Assembly (NCBI GenBank): GCA_029204225.1
Contig: CM055108.1
Coordinates: 47,722,815-47,786,814 of the forward strand
DNA from: Diphasiastrum complanatum
Lineage: Eukaryota > Streptophyta > Lycopodiopsida > Lycopodiales > Lycopodiaceae
Reading direction: 5' to 3'
Length of the DNA: 64,000 bases
Program-made: the position numbers and the translations under genes
Notes under the pieces: model-generated
Told to the model about the DNA's origin: nothing
Seen by the model: only the letters and a program-made list of their open reading frames with translations
Database searches by the model: none
Part shown: positions 1 through 12,269 of the stretch, one piece after another
How positions within the stretch are numbered: the first letter of the stretch is position 1
How the letters are laid out: the number at the start of each line of letters is the position of its first letter

Positions 1-1735
1 AGGAGTGTGTTGACATTGAAACTGGTGAAGAGAAGAATCGAGACATTAAGAACTGACAATGGTGGAGAGTACATCTCAATCAAATTTAAGGAGTACTGTC
101 TTAGCAAAAACACTGAACAACAATTTATTATTCCTTACTCTGCTAAGTCCAATGGACTGTTTGAGAGGAAAAACCAAACCTTAGTCGAATCTACAAAGCG
201 AATGCTAGCTCATGCATCAGTTCCTAAATATTTATGGATTGAAGTTGTATCCAGATTAGCTTATATTCAAAATAGACTAAAGGTTTATCGAGTCAAATAC
301 CTTATGAAGCATCAATAAAAAATCTTAGTTCTTGGATGTATTGCCTATGAGCAAATCCCAAATGAGACCAAGAAGAAGCTGGATTCCAATAGTATTAAAT
401 TTATTTTTATTGGTTATACTTTCTCAAATAAGGCCTATAAGTTATATGATCCTTCTATCTCAAAAGTTTTCAATAGCAAAGATGCTATATTTCTTGAAAG
501 TGAGTTTCTTGATCTGAAATACAAGAGTATAGTTCAAGAATCACAAAGGTTGATACACCAAAAATTCAAATTCCATATTCAAATACTTTAAGAAATAAAT
601 AGCTTATACATAGTGACTAAAAGAAGATTTTGTTGTTCAGCAACAACATCAACAAGATGAAATACAACCTCTGCTGCCTCCCAGAAGATAACAAGAATTT
701 AAACATAGCTTGTCAGATATATGATGAGTCTATTTGTTATCGTATTCAAGAACCAACTACCATTGATGAAGCACTCACACAACCTAACTCATATCTCTAG
801 AGAGAAGCAATGGATAAAAAATATAATTTTTTGATCAAGAACAAGACCTAATTTGTTTTCAAATTGCTTGTAAGCAAAAATGTAGTTGATTGTAAATGAA
901 TTTTCAAAATCAAGTACAAGGCAGATGTAACATAGATTGAAGAAAGGCTCAACTAGTGGTTAGGGGATTTTCTAAAATTCTCAATTTTAATAATTTTGAG
1001 GATTTTATTCTTGTAGTTAAGCATTCTTGAATCTGATTACTACTATTATTGCAACCAATCCTGAAGTACAACAATTAGATGTATAAACAACCTATCTCAA
1101 TGGAGTTATTGAAGAAGATATATACATGATGCAACCAGAAGGTTATGTAATTAATGGCAAAGAAAATCATATATGCAAACTCCATAAAGCACTTTATGGC
1201 TTAAAGCAATCTACTCAATCATGGTTTCAAAAAATAAATTCTTTTCTCATTCAACATGGATTCTGAAACCAAGCTCTACGAATTTGAATGTTTACTTCAA
1301 GACCATGCAACAATCCTTTATAATCATCACACTATATGTTGATAATACATTACTATTCAAGAGTAATATCTATCTTATAAAGGATGCCAAAGGTAGGATT
1401 TATTGACATCTATAAATCCACATCCAAATTTACCTTCTTGCTAAACAATGGTCCATTCTCTCGACATAGTCGTATGAATACCTCCATTGCTCTATCATCT
1501 ACATAATCCAAATATACCATGGTTTCATCAGCTACCAAAAAGGAATATGCTTGAGAAACCTGTTGCCAGACATCATCCTAAAACAGTATACGTAGGAAAT
1601 TATTTTATGTGATAATCAGAGTGCAATTACGTTATCCATTAATCCTAAATTTCATTCTAGGATTAAACACATAAAGATAAGCTATCACTATATTCACGAA
1701 GGCATTGAATATAGATGCACACAATATCACACCTA
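1..1735 (+). pseudogene. Ty1/copia pol remnant (integrase, RT, RNase H), heavily decayed
   Basis: Degenerate copia polyprotein, cut by the window start. The integrase core is seen at 40-320 (RTDNGGEY, then the ERKNQTLVE box), followed by the integrase tail with FIGYTFSNKAYKLYDP at about 405-450. RT pieces lie at 730-1400 with many stops: the MMQPEGY-like segment near 1125, ALYGLKQ-like at 1190, and YVDN at 1336, where the family norm is YVDD. RNase H is represented by CDNQSAITLS...FHSRIKHIK at 1605-1680. The sequence between RT and RNase H is missing. It is closely related to the minus-strand element at 19.4-20.9 kb, which has nearly the same QQSFIIITLYVDD block. Dead element; no host function inferred. 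Confidence 0.85.
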
Positions 1736-2253
1736 CTGATATTGATTTGTGCTTCCCTTTTGCTAAATGTATGTTTCGTTCTAATATTGAATTCAATTCA
1801 AAAGATTTATTGTCTATAGTTGTTGTGTCTAATTTCTTGTTGCTTTGTCAAATTTGTTAATTCAAATTTTGATGATTGTTTGAATTATGTCTATGTTATC
1901 TAATGCTTCCACAAAGTAGTTATCTTCTATTTAGTGTGTCTATGTAATCAATTGTTTTGATTCCAAAATTACAATCAACTACAATCACATTTATCACTTA
2001 TTCAAATATTATTCGAATGTCTGATTCGAATTTGATGGGCGTAGCACATGCACCAAGGAAAATCTAAATAGCCCTTTTGGTTCTATCGAATTTCCGCATA
2101 ACCACTTACCCCATGTCAAGCATTTTTTAAGCCCGAATCATTTCCCACATGGGAAGCCTCAGTTTTCTATGTGACTCGAGTAAGAGCCTTTCTATTTTTT
2201 TCTCTCCAATGAATGTTGAGTTTTTTGACAAGTAGACATGCCCTACCACTATG
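1736..2253. other. No gene recognised; AT-rich, probably LTR or flank
   Basis: No coding signal beyond chance. It lies between the decayed pol remnant and the LTR-like end at 2630 and may hold the 3' LTR of the first and the start of the second, but I could not pair it with another copy. Confidence 0.4.
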
Positions 2254-2630
2254 TGTGAAGACACTACATGGTGTGGTATAGGCTATTTGAGAAGTCTCTA
2301 CTTTAGTTGATAGACTTTCACTAAAAAGATCATTCCCTCATGTAATGGTTGAGCGAAAAAGATATAATCTCTGCCCAAATTTGTGATTGTATCCCAGAGC
2401 GCTCAATTGGACAATGAATCATAATGAATCCAAGAATAATAACGCACATGTGAGGCTGCCCTTGTTAGTTTTTTGGTATTACACTTATTGATCTTACTAA
2501 ATAGTTAGAGATTTGCATCTAGATCAAGATCTAGTCAATAGAACTTGACGAATCTTGTGATTTGGCAATTTATAACTCTTGTAAATTGATCAGTACAATC
2601 AATCATTGTCCTAAAATCAAAAAATTCACA
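2254..2630 (+). repeat. Probable copia 5' LTR (3' end firm, start uncertain)
   Basis: The segment ends AAAATTCACA at 2630, immediately followed by a Met-tRNA type primer site. That is the same terminal style (TGTGA...TTCACA) as the LTRs at 11018, 14041, 26016 and 50215. The start at a TGTGAAG near 2254 is a guess from that style; the true LTR could begin earlier. Confidence 0.45.
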
Positions 2631-2643
2631 TGGTATCAAAGCC
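2631..2643 (+). promoter_or_regulatory. Primer binding site, copia type
   Basis: TGGTATCAAAGCC directly abuts the LTR end. It matches the complement of the 3' end of plant initiator Met-tRNA used by copia elements, with G to A at position 9. Confidence 0.85.
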
Positions 2644-3240
2644 TAGTATCAAGAGGAATGTAATGATCCATTAAACAATTGAAAGTCATTGTCAATTTGT
2701 TGATTTTGATCTAATCCTGTGTGGGCGAGCTCAAAGAGAGTGATAGGTTCATTTTTTTTTTGTCCAAATCGATTTGTGGGCTGCAGGTGTACTGAACACA
2801 CGTGTGAGGCCATACAGCAGCTGTTAAAACAAGTTCCTTACTTGTTTTTGGTCCAAAATCTTGCATATTAGTCCAAAATTCATGCCTTTTAGTGCATTGT
2901 CTAGATCTAGGTTCATCAAATGCTAATGATCAAATAGAGGTTTGAGTTATTGAATCATTTCATTTGAAGCATTAGATCAGATCGTTAAGGCTTATTTGTT
3001 CAGATCTTAAGAGTGTGAAGTGACATCAAGCATAAAAGTGCTAGAATCAATATTTGAGTGTGTGTTTTGCTAGGAATTTTGAGTGAATCTATTACACCAT
3101 CATCCAAGCTTGGGCTAGGTTGATTGGGTTGAGATTAGAAGCTTCTTCAAGATCTAGAAATCCATCTTAGATCATTCTTATTCAAGAGAGCTTTGTGCAT
3201 CTCATAAGCAAATCATTCAATATGTCATCCAGGTGGATTC

Positions 3241-4465
3241 GTGTTAGAATATAGTGAGAGACTAACATCCACAAACTATTCCATATGGAAAGTGAGGATG
3301 GAATCACTATTTGTCATCCATGACCTCTATAATATTGTTCTTGGAGTTGAGGAAGAGCCTCAAGGAGCTCAAGAACAATTGAAATACAAGAAGAAGGTTA
3401 GATTAGCCTTGCATTGCTTAAAGATGAATGTGAGCAATGACCTCTTGAAAGAGGTAGCTTCTTCGTTGAGAGATTTTTGTGAGAGTAATGGCATTAAAAG
3501 AGAGTACACATGTTCCTACACCCCCCAACAGAATGGGGTGGCCGAGAGGAAAAATAGAAGCCTATGTGAGTGTGCAAAGTCTTTGAGGCTAGATGCATCT
3601 CTACCCATCTCATTTTGGGGAGAGGCCATAAGATGTGCTAACTATTTATGTATCTCACCATATCAAGCTTTGTATGGCAATAAGCCAAATGTAAAATATT
3701 TGAAAGTGTTTGGATGTATGTGTTATGTCCACATTCCGTTGAAAACTAGAAAGAAAGAGGATGCAACTTCTTTCAAAAAAACATTTGTAGGCTATAGTGA
3801 AAATAGCAAAGGTTATATGATTGTTGATCCTATTTCAAAGAAAGTAAAAGTTAGTAAGGATGTCTTATTTGATGAAGCTTAATGTTCCAAGATCCATTCA
3901 AGTGCATCTAATCCTCTATGTGTCCAAGATCGTGCAAGATCCAAGGAGGAGCTTTATGAAGATGTGCTTTTGGAGGATCAATCTCAATAGCCAAAGGGGC
4001 CGAGGAGATCTACAAGGAACAAGGCCAGGCCATCAAGGCTTACCTATTTTGAAAAGGGAAAGCAAAGGAAAGACTCAAGTCCTTCTACCTCTTACTCGTT
4101 TCTAACCACAATGCATGAAGAGCCATCAAGTTTTGAAGATGCTAGCAAATCACATGTTTGGAGAGATGCAATGCAAGTAGAGTTTGATGCTTTAGTAGAT
4201 AATCAAACTTGGAACCTTATATACCTTCCATATGGGAAGAAGCCACTTGCATGTAAGTGGATTTATAGATCGAAGTACAATAAAGATGGATCATAAATTA
4301 GTACAAAGCTAGACTTGCTGCTAAAGGGTTTCTTCAAACTAAAGGCATAGATTATGAAGAAACATTTGCACTAGCAAAGCTTGTAACTATTAGATGATCA
4401 TTTGTATTGCTACTTTGTTCCAATGGGTTCTCTTTCAAATGGATGTTTACTTTGAATATGTCTAC
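3241..4465 (+). pseudogene. Deleted copia polyprotein: gag N-terminus fused to integrase, then RT start
   Basis: The reading frame 3241-3882 begins with a gag head (ERLTSTNYSIWKVRMESL) for about 75 residues. It then jumps at about 3460 straight into the second half of the integrase (DFCESNGIKRE, then TPQQNGVAERKNRS) and its tail ending DVLFDEA. The rest of gag, the zinc knuckle, protease and the integrase catalytic Asp residues are gone. The linker and RT start are seen at 4111-4296 (KSHVWRDAMQVEFDAL, LACKWIYRSKYN). RT ends near 4460 in a decayed QMDV box, where LTR-like sequence begins. The intact relative at 50867-54880 shows what is missing. Non-functional. Confidence 0.85.
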
Positions 4466-4468
4466 TTT

Positions 4469-4913
4469 GAATGCCTATTTTACCCCTTTTGGCTTTGAAT
4501 TATTGCAGCTTGTAAGTTGTGCATATGCCATGGGGAATCAATCAAATACATTCTCAACCGCTCTTATGCACATTTCAACAAGTAGGTCATGGTCCACTTG
4601 ACACCTAGAGCTGAATTTAGTAATTGACACCTTGTGGATAACTATCATACATGTGTGACACATGGAACTCAAGATTTTTTGGATCTTGAGGCATACCACA
4701 CCCTGACTAATGAATCATTCACCTGTTGGAATCCATCTTTGTTGTCAAGGAGCTTGAGCTTTGATGTTTGCTAACTTTCTTGAGTCTCCATGTATCAGTA
4801 TGATTTCTTCTATGCTATTGATGTGCTGATTGTCATCTATCATAGTTATGATGCTATATAGTATGAGATCTACAGGTTTCAAAATTATGTGACGATGATC
4901 TAAAAGTTTCAAA

Positions 4914-4977
<64 letters not shown>

Positions 4978-5795
4978 GGGGGGGTGCATGTGTGTGTGTT
5001 ATAATATAGATATATATATTTGCTTGAATTGACATTAGCTAGGCCCAAGCCAGAAGGTTGCTCGATTTTTTGAGTATTGGATTACATGGCTCACTAGGAA
5101 GAAACAAATTTTTTTGGGGAGTTTGGAGAGGAGGGGGAGCTTTTACTCCTTAGGAGAAGTCTTGAATTTTTTTTAAAAAGGCCCAAAGTTATGCACCAAA
5201 AATAATAAGATAAGATGAGGACTCGAGGCCCAGGGCCGAGGGTGGTACCTACCCCTCTCCCCCCGGAATTTTCTCTCTCTCTAATTCTCAAAAAATAATA
5301 AGAGAAAAGAACCACCTTAAAGAAGGTACATCTTGGAAAGAAATAGAGTGTAGTTCCTATGTTGAGTAAACCTAGAGTGTATTGTAATCTATCTCTTAAC
5401 TTAAGATCATTGTTGATTTTATATAAAATCTGTTTTTCATGAGGTGTGTCAAGTAACATGATTCTCAATGTGCAAGCAACTACCATTTTTATATTGGAAA
5501 TTAGATCTTCTAGGAGCCTTTCCATCAAGTCCAATGGTCATAGAGCTATGGTGAGGCCATGATCCAATGCTTCGTTGAAACTAGTGGAAAGGTTACTAGA
5601 AAATCATTTATCAACCATAATGGATGGCAAAGCTAATCCCTATCTATGGTTGAGATTTCTTCTTTGGGCCACACTTTTAGAATTTTTTATGGTTATAGAA
5701 AACTTGGTGAACCTTTGAAAATAATTTATGGATTACAATATTTGTGAAAATCTCAAGTCTGGTTAGGGCATTTTGTCGAGCCATATAGTTGGGGT
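4469..5795 (+). repeat. LTR-like repeat, tandem copy 1 (about 1.33 kb)
   Basis: This segment aligns along its length with 5796-7150: shared landmarks are the TATTTTACCCC start, the AGTTGTGCATATGCC block, the GT tract, CATTAGCTAGGCCCAAG, a CT-rich patch and AAGAAGGT.CATCTTGGAAAG. The first 80 bp also resemble the start of the copia LTR at 36579 (minus strand), which suggests these are LTRs. It follows a decayed copia RT. Confidence 0.65.
4916..4984. repeat. (TG)n microsatellite followed by a G10 run
   Basis: About 30 TG units (4916-4974), then ten G. Predicted peptides of Thr-His repeats from this tract are artefacts. Confidence 0.98.
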
Positions 5796-6236
5796 TGAAA
5801 TAAATGCATATTTTATCCCTTTAAGCTTTGTATTGTTGTAACTTGCAAGTTGTGCGTATGCCATTAGGGTATTAATTAAATACATTGTCATCGCCACTTA
5901 TGCACATTTTAGCAAGTAGGTGAAGCATAATATATGGTCCACCTGACACCTACAATTGAATTTAGTAATCGACACCTTGTGGATAACTATCATACATGTG
6001 CGACACATGGCACCAAAGATTTTTTGGATTACCACACCCTCTCCACTAACTAATCATTCACTTGTTGGAATCCATCTCTCTTGTCAAGGAGCTTGAGCTT
6101 TGATGTTTTCTAACTTTCTTGAGTCGCGAGGTATCGATATGCAATTGATGTGTGTTTATTGTCGTCTATCATAGTTATGATGCTATATAGTATAACCTAT
6201 TTCGAAATTATGTGATGATGATGTACAAGTTTCAAA

Positions 6237-6238
<2 letters not shown>

Positions 6239-6311
<73 letters not shown>
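6239..6311. repeat. (TG)36 microsatellite
   Basis: Pure TG tract inside tandem copy 2, at the position equivalent to the 4916 tract in copy 1. Confidence 0.98.
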
Positions 6312-6314
<3 letters not shown>

Positions 6315-6612
6315 AAGTATATAGATATATATCTTAGTTTGCTTGACTTGACATTAGCTAGGCCCAAGCTAGAAGGTCCCTCCATGTTTTTGAGTATTGG
6401 ATTCCATGGCTTACTAGGAAGAACCAGTTTGTTTTTGGGGAATTTGGAGAGGGGGAGTAAAAAAAGCTCCTTAGGAGAAGTCTTGAATTTTTTTGGAAAA
6501 GCCTGAAGCTTAAGCACCAAAATAATAATAAGGTAGAATGAGGATTCGGGGGCTCGAGAGTAGGGGTGGTAAATACACCCCCCCCCCCACCCCTCCACCC
6601 TTCCCCACAAGG

Positions 6613-6730
<118 letters not shown>

Positions 6731-7190
6731 ATCTATGATAAAAATTACCTTAAAGAAGGTGCATCTTGGAAAGAAATAGAGTTTAGTTTCTAGAGTGTCT
6801 TGTAATCTATCGCTTAACTCAAGATACTTGCCAATTTTATTCAATATTTCTTCTTTATGAAGTGTGTCAAGTAACATAATTTTCAATGTGCAAGCAATTG
6901 ACCATTTTTCTATTGGAAAGATCTACAAACCTTTCCATCAAGCAATGGCCATATGTAGAGGCGATGATCAAATGGCTATTGAAACTAGAGGAAAGGTCAC
7001 TAGGAAATCATTTATCAACCATAAGGGATGGCAAAGCTAATCCCTGTTTACGGTTGAGATTTTTTCTTTGGACCGCACTTTTAGACTTTTTATGGCTCTC
7101 TAAAACTTTTTTGTGAGCCTTTGAAAATTATTTGTGGACTTCAATATTTGTCAAAATGTAGAAACATGGTAAGGACGTTTCGTTGAGCCA

Positions 7191-9690
7191 TAATGGAACA
7201 GTTCTTGAACCTAGTGGAAAGGTCGAGAGGAATTCCTTTCCATAGCTTAAAGATCGTGTGGCTAAGCCCCACTTAAGAATGAGATGTTTTTTATGGGACC
7301 ATCTCAAAATTCAGAGCATGCCTTTAGTTTTTTATGGTCAGCATAAGTTTAAAGAGAGAGGTCAAAAAGAAGGCGTGATGTTTGTTAAACTTGCCCAAAT
7401 ATCATTAGCTTTGTGAGCAAACAATTGAATAGAAAGCCATTCTTTTGCAAAATTTAAACCTATGGAGTACATCTTATTTATTGGGAGACCAACTACTCCA
7501 TGTAGCAAGCGTCCTGAGGAGCATCGACGTACGTTCGCACCGCCGTCGACCACCTGCATCTAGTTGTCGGTCAACAAACTATACATCCTAATATAGGGGC
7601 ATAGGCCTAACATAGGGGCATAGTTGATTGGTGTAGGTTGTGAAGTCGTGACCTACATGATACCTACAATTTGTTATATAGTACCTAGCAAGTCCTAGTA
7701 GGCAGGAATAGATAGGTCATAATGGCCGGTCACAGGTCACACTTGTACTTAGAGCCAACATAAAGATACCACGAGTGACGAAACCTCCCCAAATGAGCTA
7801 CTTTATAATGCATGCACTTGAACCCTTCAAAAGAAAAGAGAGCCCAAGCACACACGAAGGGGTGAATTCAATCGAGTCCAAAAAGCTAGAGGCAAGCCCT
7901 TGTTTTTTTATAAGCAATGCTGAAAGGAAAATGCATTCTAATGAAGGGCTAGTTGGGGAGTGAGCAGATTAAGAACCGAATCGTCTTGGCAACTTCCAAG
8001 AACAGGTCTTCACTTGCATGACTACAAAGCCGCTTTATGAACTACGAGAATATACTATAAGAACATAGAATCACTAATAGCTATGCAGCAGCCTGCTTGC
8101 TGAATCCCACATAGATACACCTGTCTTTCACTTGTCTCTTTCTTCGATTTTTGCATTGGATATAGCCCTTCTCGCCAATTTTGTCTCACATAAGTTGGAA
8201 TTTTCGTGCACTTTTGGAGGGCATTAACAAGCAGGTGAACTGGACACAATTCGTCTCACTTTTGATTTGCAACAAGATTTGAGTTTCCAATTTCCAGCTG
8301 CAATTTCCTCACATCGGAGCCCAATTTCCTCACATCCGGAGCCCAATTTGTCCTCTTGTTGTTTTTTTCGATTGTTGATAAATCGATGATCATGCTAATT
8401 CATGTGGCCAAAAAGCATTGACCACTTCCTTCCTTGACCCATGCTCAAATTATCCGTTTCAATCCTATGAACACGATTATTTACGCAACGGCCTGCATGC
8501 AAAAGAATAATTAGCGTTTGAGTCATGATCACTGCAAGGAGAATATGTGAACCAAATTTTCTCCTCAATCCAGATTCCATATTCTTAAAGATCTTAACAG
8601 AGGTAAAGTTGTTGCATTATGTCATTCTGTTTTCATCACGAAACTCTCTCACCCACATGCATCATAGAGTAGATTAGTGCATTAATCTAAAGCATAATTT
8701 GACCACGTTTCAACAATCAAGTCCATATCACACATTCCCCAAAAAGTCCATGACAAAAACCGATTTGCTGTATCTCACATCCTCAACATGACAACGGCAA
8801 AGACCAATTTGAGTAGGTTTTTGTCTTTCTTAGAAGTTAGGATTCCACTGGGAAAGAGACAAGAGCTCTAGAGCCAGCCTCCTACAATCCATTATTATAC
8901 GATCTTTCACAATCTAAGCTGAGTATGCAGTATATGGCTTCGATGTCAAAATCCAAACTCATATCGTGTCTTATATAAGTGTCCATAGCTTCACGTCAAT
9001 GCTAGCAAAAAACCATCAGAAACAAATAATGTTTTACGTGCCGATTGGTAAATTTGGCATATTACCCGTTAGTTTCGAAAAATTTCTCCTTCAAAAAATC
9101 CACTAGTTCTAGTTATGAATTTTCCAAATAGTTTCATAGCTTTTTACCTTCAAAAAATCCACTAGTTCTAGTTATAAATCTCAAATTTATATGCTTGTTC
9201 TGATGTTTAACACTTCCATTGAAATGTTGAAGATTTTTATGATGTAACGTTGACTTAAAAGTATATTGTAAGCATTGCTTCATTCTATGTTATTATGAGC
9301 TCTCGACTATTCATATGAGGGACGAAACTAAGATGGTGGAAGAAGGGTAGTGTCCGAAAAAGGACTTAAGGTTATCTAAGAAGGGGACAATGAGTGCTTG
9401 TGGAAAACCTTCTCAACCAGCCAAAATCTAGTATTCCAACCTTTATAATAATTTTATCCCAAACAAATGTGTATGGCTCATAAAACTAATAGATTTACTG
9501 TTCTACTACCAATGGATCATGTAACCTCAAAGTTTCTAGCCAAGACTTATTCTTGCCAAACGCACTTTCCAACACGTCATCAACCATAACATTCATTAGA
9601 CTCACATTGTTGATCATAAAATAGGCACATAGGCCTCTACGAATGAATCATGTAAACTCAAAGTTATTATACCAATTCTCAAGGGTAATA
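7191..9690. other. No gene recognised
   Basis: Several short open frames exist on both strands (for example 7362-7559 and 8055-8249, minus) but none shows a domain I recognise. A 31-bp direct repeat, TTCAAAAAATCCACTAGTTC plus flank, occurs twice (about 9091 and 9150). The segment may be old intergenic or decayed repeat DNA. Confidence 0.5.
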
Positions 9691-9702
9691 TGAGCGTCAA
9701 AA

Positions 9703-9980
9703 ATATATTATCGACCTTTTTCTTCTTTTCCTTGAATTACCTTTATTCTAGCTTTTTCTTCTTTTTCTCTTGCATGATATCTATTCTCTCATATGTGTTT
9801 GTGGGAAGGGGAAAGTATCATCATGGTCTACTAACCCCCTCATATATTATGGACCTTTTTCTTTTTCCCTTGAATTACCTCTATTATAGCTTATTCTTCT
9901 TTTTCTCTTACATGAGATCTATTCTCACATATGTGTTTGTGGGAAGGGGAAAGTATCATAATAGTCTACTACTCCCCTAT
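9703..9980. repeat. Tandem duplication, two units of about 139 bp
   Basis: Landmarks GACCTTTTTC (9713 and 9852), CTTGAATTACC, TTTTCTCTT.CATGA and TGTTTGTGGGAAGGGGAAAG recur at a spacing of 139 bp. The units differ at a modest number of positions. Confidence 0.9.
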
Positions 9981-10269
9981 AAAGAATGCCAAACTTTCTG
10001 TAGCTCGATAGGTAAATATGGACCCTCCTTGGCCATTTTCGAATGATACATGGAGGTCTCTCGCATGAATTGAGTCAATTTGCAAACACAATAACTAAGA
10101 TTTGATCTAGCAAATCTTAACCACATTATGGAGCCTATGAGACTCCTATGAAAGTGATTTTTATTTTGAATGCTTCTCCTTTTTCATAGGAATTCTTAAG
10201 AAATGCCATGGAGGAGGGAGAAAAATAACAAAACATTATTAAAACACTTATTTTTTAACTTCCTTATGC

Positions 10270-11017
10270 CTGCACTTAGGAGTTCTTCACTATATTCTAG
10301 GCCTTGAAATAGATTTTTGGAAAGACCAAGCATTTATAAGCCAAAGTAGATATGCACTGTCCATGCTCAAGAAATTCCATATGGAAAATTGTAAAGGCAT
10401 AGATCCACCTATGGAGTACACTGTTGATGAAAGATGATGAGAAATCCTTTATGGACATTACTCTTTAGGAGTTTTATTGGCTCACTTATATGGCAGTGAC
10501 TAGGCCTGATCTAAGCTTTTGTGTTCATAAGCTAAGTCAACACATGCAGGATCCAAAGTTATATCATTGGAAGTTGGCTAAAAGAGTCTTGAGGTATATA
10601 TCTTCTACCTTGGACTATGGATTATTCTACAAAGGAGAAGATCTAACTTTGATTGCTTTTTCAGATTCAGATTTTGTAGGAGACGGGTTGGATAGAAAAT
10701 CCACATATGCTTACACTATTTTTCTTGGAGGAAACTTGGTTTCTTGGCTATCAAAGAAGCAGGCAACTATTTCCTTATCATCCTGTGAAGCTGAATACAA
10801 ATCTCTTACAACCACAACAAAGGAGGTTTTATGGATCAAAAGGCTACTTTTGGAGCTAAAGTGTTATGCAGATGAAGATCTTCCAATTACCAAGAATGAT
10901 AACATTTCTGCTCAGGCTCTTGCAAATAATCCAGTTTTCCATGCAAGGAGCAAACACATCGAGGTAGCTCATCATTTTGTAAGGAGAAAAGACATTGGGA
11001 GAGAGATCTCACTGGAG
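10270..11017 (+). pseudogene. Copia pol 3' part (RT end, RNase H), interrupted at 11017
   Basis: The decayed RT C-terminal part is recognisable from about 10270. Then come the RT/RNase H connection (TRPDLSFCVHKLSQHMQDP, 10490) and RNase H with FSDSDFVGD, KKQATISLSSCEAEY, NDNISAQALANNP and ARSKHIEVAHHFV. The acidic position normally in CDNQ is present (NDN). The frame stops abruptly at SLE, where the LTR of a second element begins. The missing C-terminal part (NCVADLLTKPL) resumes at 14681, beyond that element. Same lineage as the elements at 50.2 and 58.6 kb. Confidence 0.9.
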
Positions 11018-11665
11018 TGTGAAAGATTCATCTAGTTTCGTCACATTTTGCTATATTTCCATATTTGGCAAATTGAGGCCAAAACTTGTTTTAGACTTAG
11101 AGGTTGACTTTTCAAAGTTCTTTAGTCTAAATTTCATTTGAATAAACACTTTTTGAAAGTGTGGGAAAGTTAGAATGCGAGTTAGAGTAGATTCAAATTT
11201 GAATAGTTGAGTACATTGAATCTAGACCCAAAATTAGCAGGGTTAGCATTTTGGTGGGAAATCCAAGTGGCCAAATAGGGTATGGACCTGTTATCAAAGG
11301 ATGTAACTCATGGAGAGGGTAATATTCTCTCTTCTCTATCTCATTTCATGCCTATACATGGTTCTCTTGAGTTCTACTTCCATTGGTGCACTATCTTGGT
11401 GATTGCTTGCAATTCTATGTGTAGAATGATCTATATTTGCTATTTTTGGATCCACACATGTGAAATACAGTAGCTTGCTGGTTCTGTATGGAAATCAATA
11501 GTACATAGTCATTTCATTCAAGTTTGATCAAGCTCTATTGGTGTTTGCATCTCAATTTGTGTGTAGATACTGATTTTTCTACATTGGTGAGATTGGTAGT
11601 GTATTTCTTTTTCAACCAAAGATCATTCAAGTAGATTGGATCTTAAGGATCTGAAATCTTTCACA
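11018..11665 (+). repeat. 5' LTR of the nested copia element
   Basis: Begins TGTGAAAGATTC and ends GAAATCTTTCACA, giving an inverted terminal match of about ten bases. Its pair at 14041 has a clean TATA box; the equivalent here reads TTATCAAAGG, so this copy's promoter looks damaged. Confidence 0.95.
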
Positions 11666-11677
11666 TGGTATCAGAGC
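11666..11677 (+). promoter_or_regulatory. Primer binding site (initiator Met-tRNA type)
   Basis: TGGTATCAGAGC immediately after the LTR end, the canonical copia primer site. Confidence 0.95.
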
Positions 11678-12269
11678 TTGTGTTTCAGGTTAGGAAGGAG
11701 GAAATCAGATCTATCAATGATTTGGTGAAAAATTCAAGTCTAGAGCATGTTAGAGAGGATTCTACACAAAAATCAGATTTTTTGCTTTTGTACATTGGAT
11801 CTTTTGTAGATCAAAACACTAAATAGGTCAATATATTTGATCAATTCCAATTTTTGAATTCACATACTAGATTTGGCCAATTTTTGGATCATTGGATCAG
11901 CCTAAGTGGTGGCTTATAGATTGCATATCAAATTTTCAGCATTTGCATGTAGATTTGGAATAGTCAATTTTTTGTGATTTTGTCAAAACCCTAATTTTGA
12001 TTGGATCTATAGATAGTGAGGTTGATGGACTTCATTTGAGTGTGTTATAATCTTAGGAAGTGGCAAAAGTCATTAGATTGAGGATAGATCATAGGTTGAT
12101 CAAGATTCCATGATTCTATGTGTTGATTTGCTTGATAAGTGCTAGAAGAGAATTTGTGAAATAGTTTCAAATCTTGGTGATTTCTTTTGAAAGCATTTGT
12201 TGTTGTTCAAAGGAGTGCTTTATGCATTGAAACAGGTTGAAAGAGAAGATCAGGTCATTGCTACATGGC

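Noticed and set aside
2631-2643. Sequences complementary to tRNA 3' ends as possible tRNA genes
   Set aside because: They are 12-20 bp primer sites next to LTR ends; no cloverleaf can be drawn around them.
4745-5048. Open frames encoding Thr-His repeats around 4.9 kb, and Ser-Leu or Arg-Glu repeats around 6.6 and 26.4 kb
   Set aside because: They are translations of GT and CT microsatellites and have no other coding support.
9091-9180. ATCCACTAGTTCTAG resembles a cloning-vector polylinker
   Set aside because: It occurs twice inside a plant-like direct repeat, and no further vector sequence flanks either copy, so the likeness is chance.
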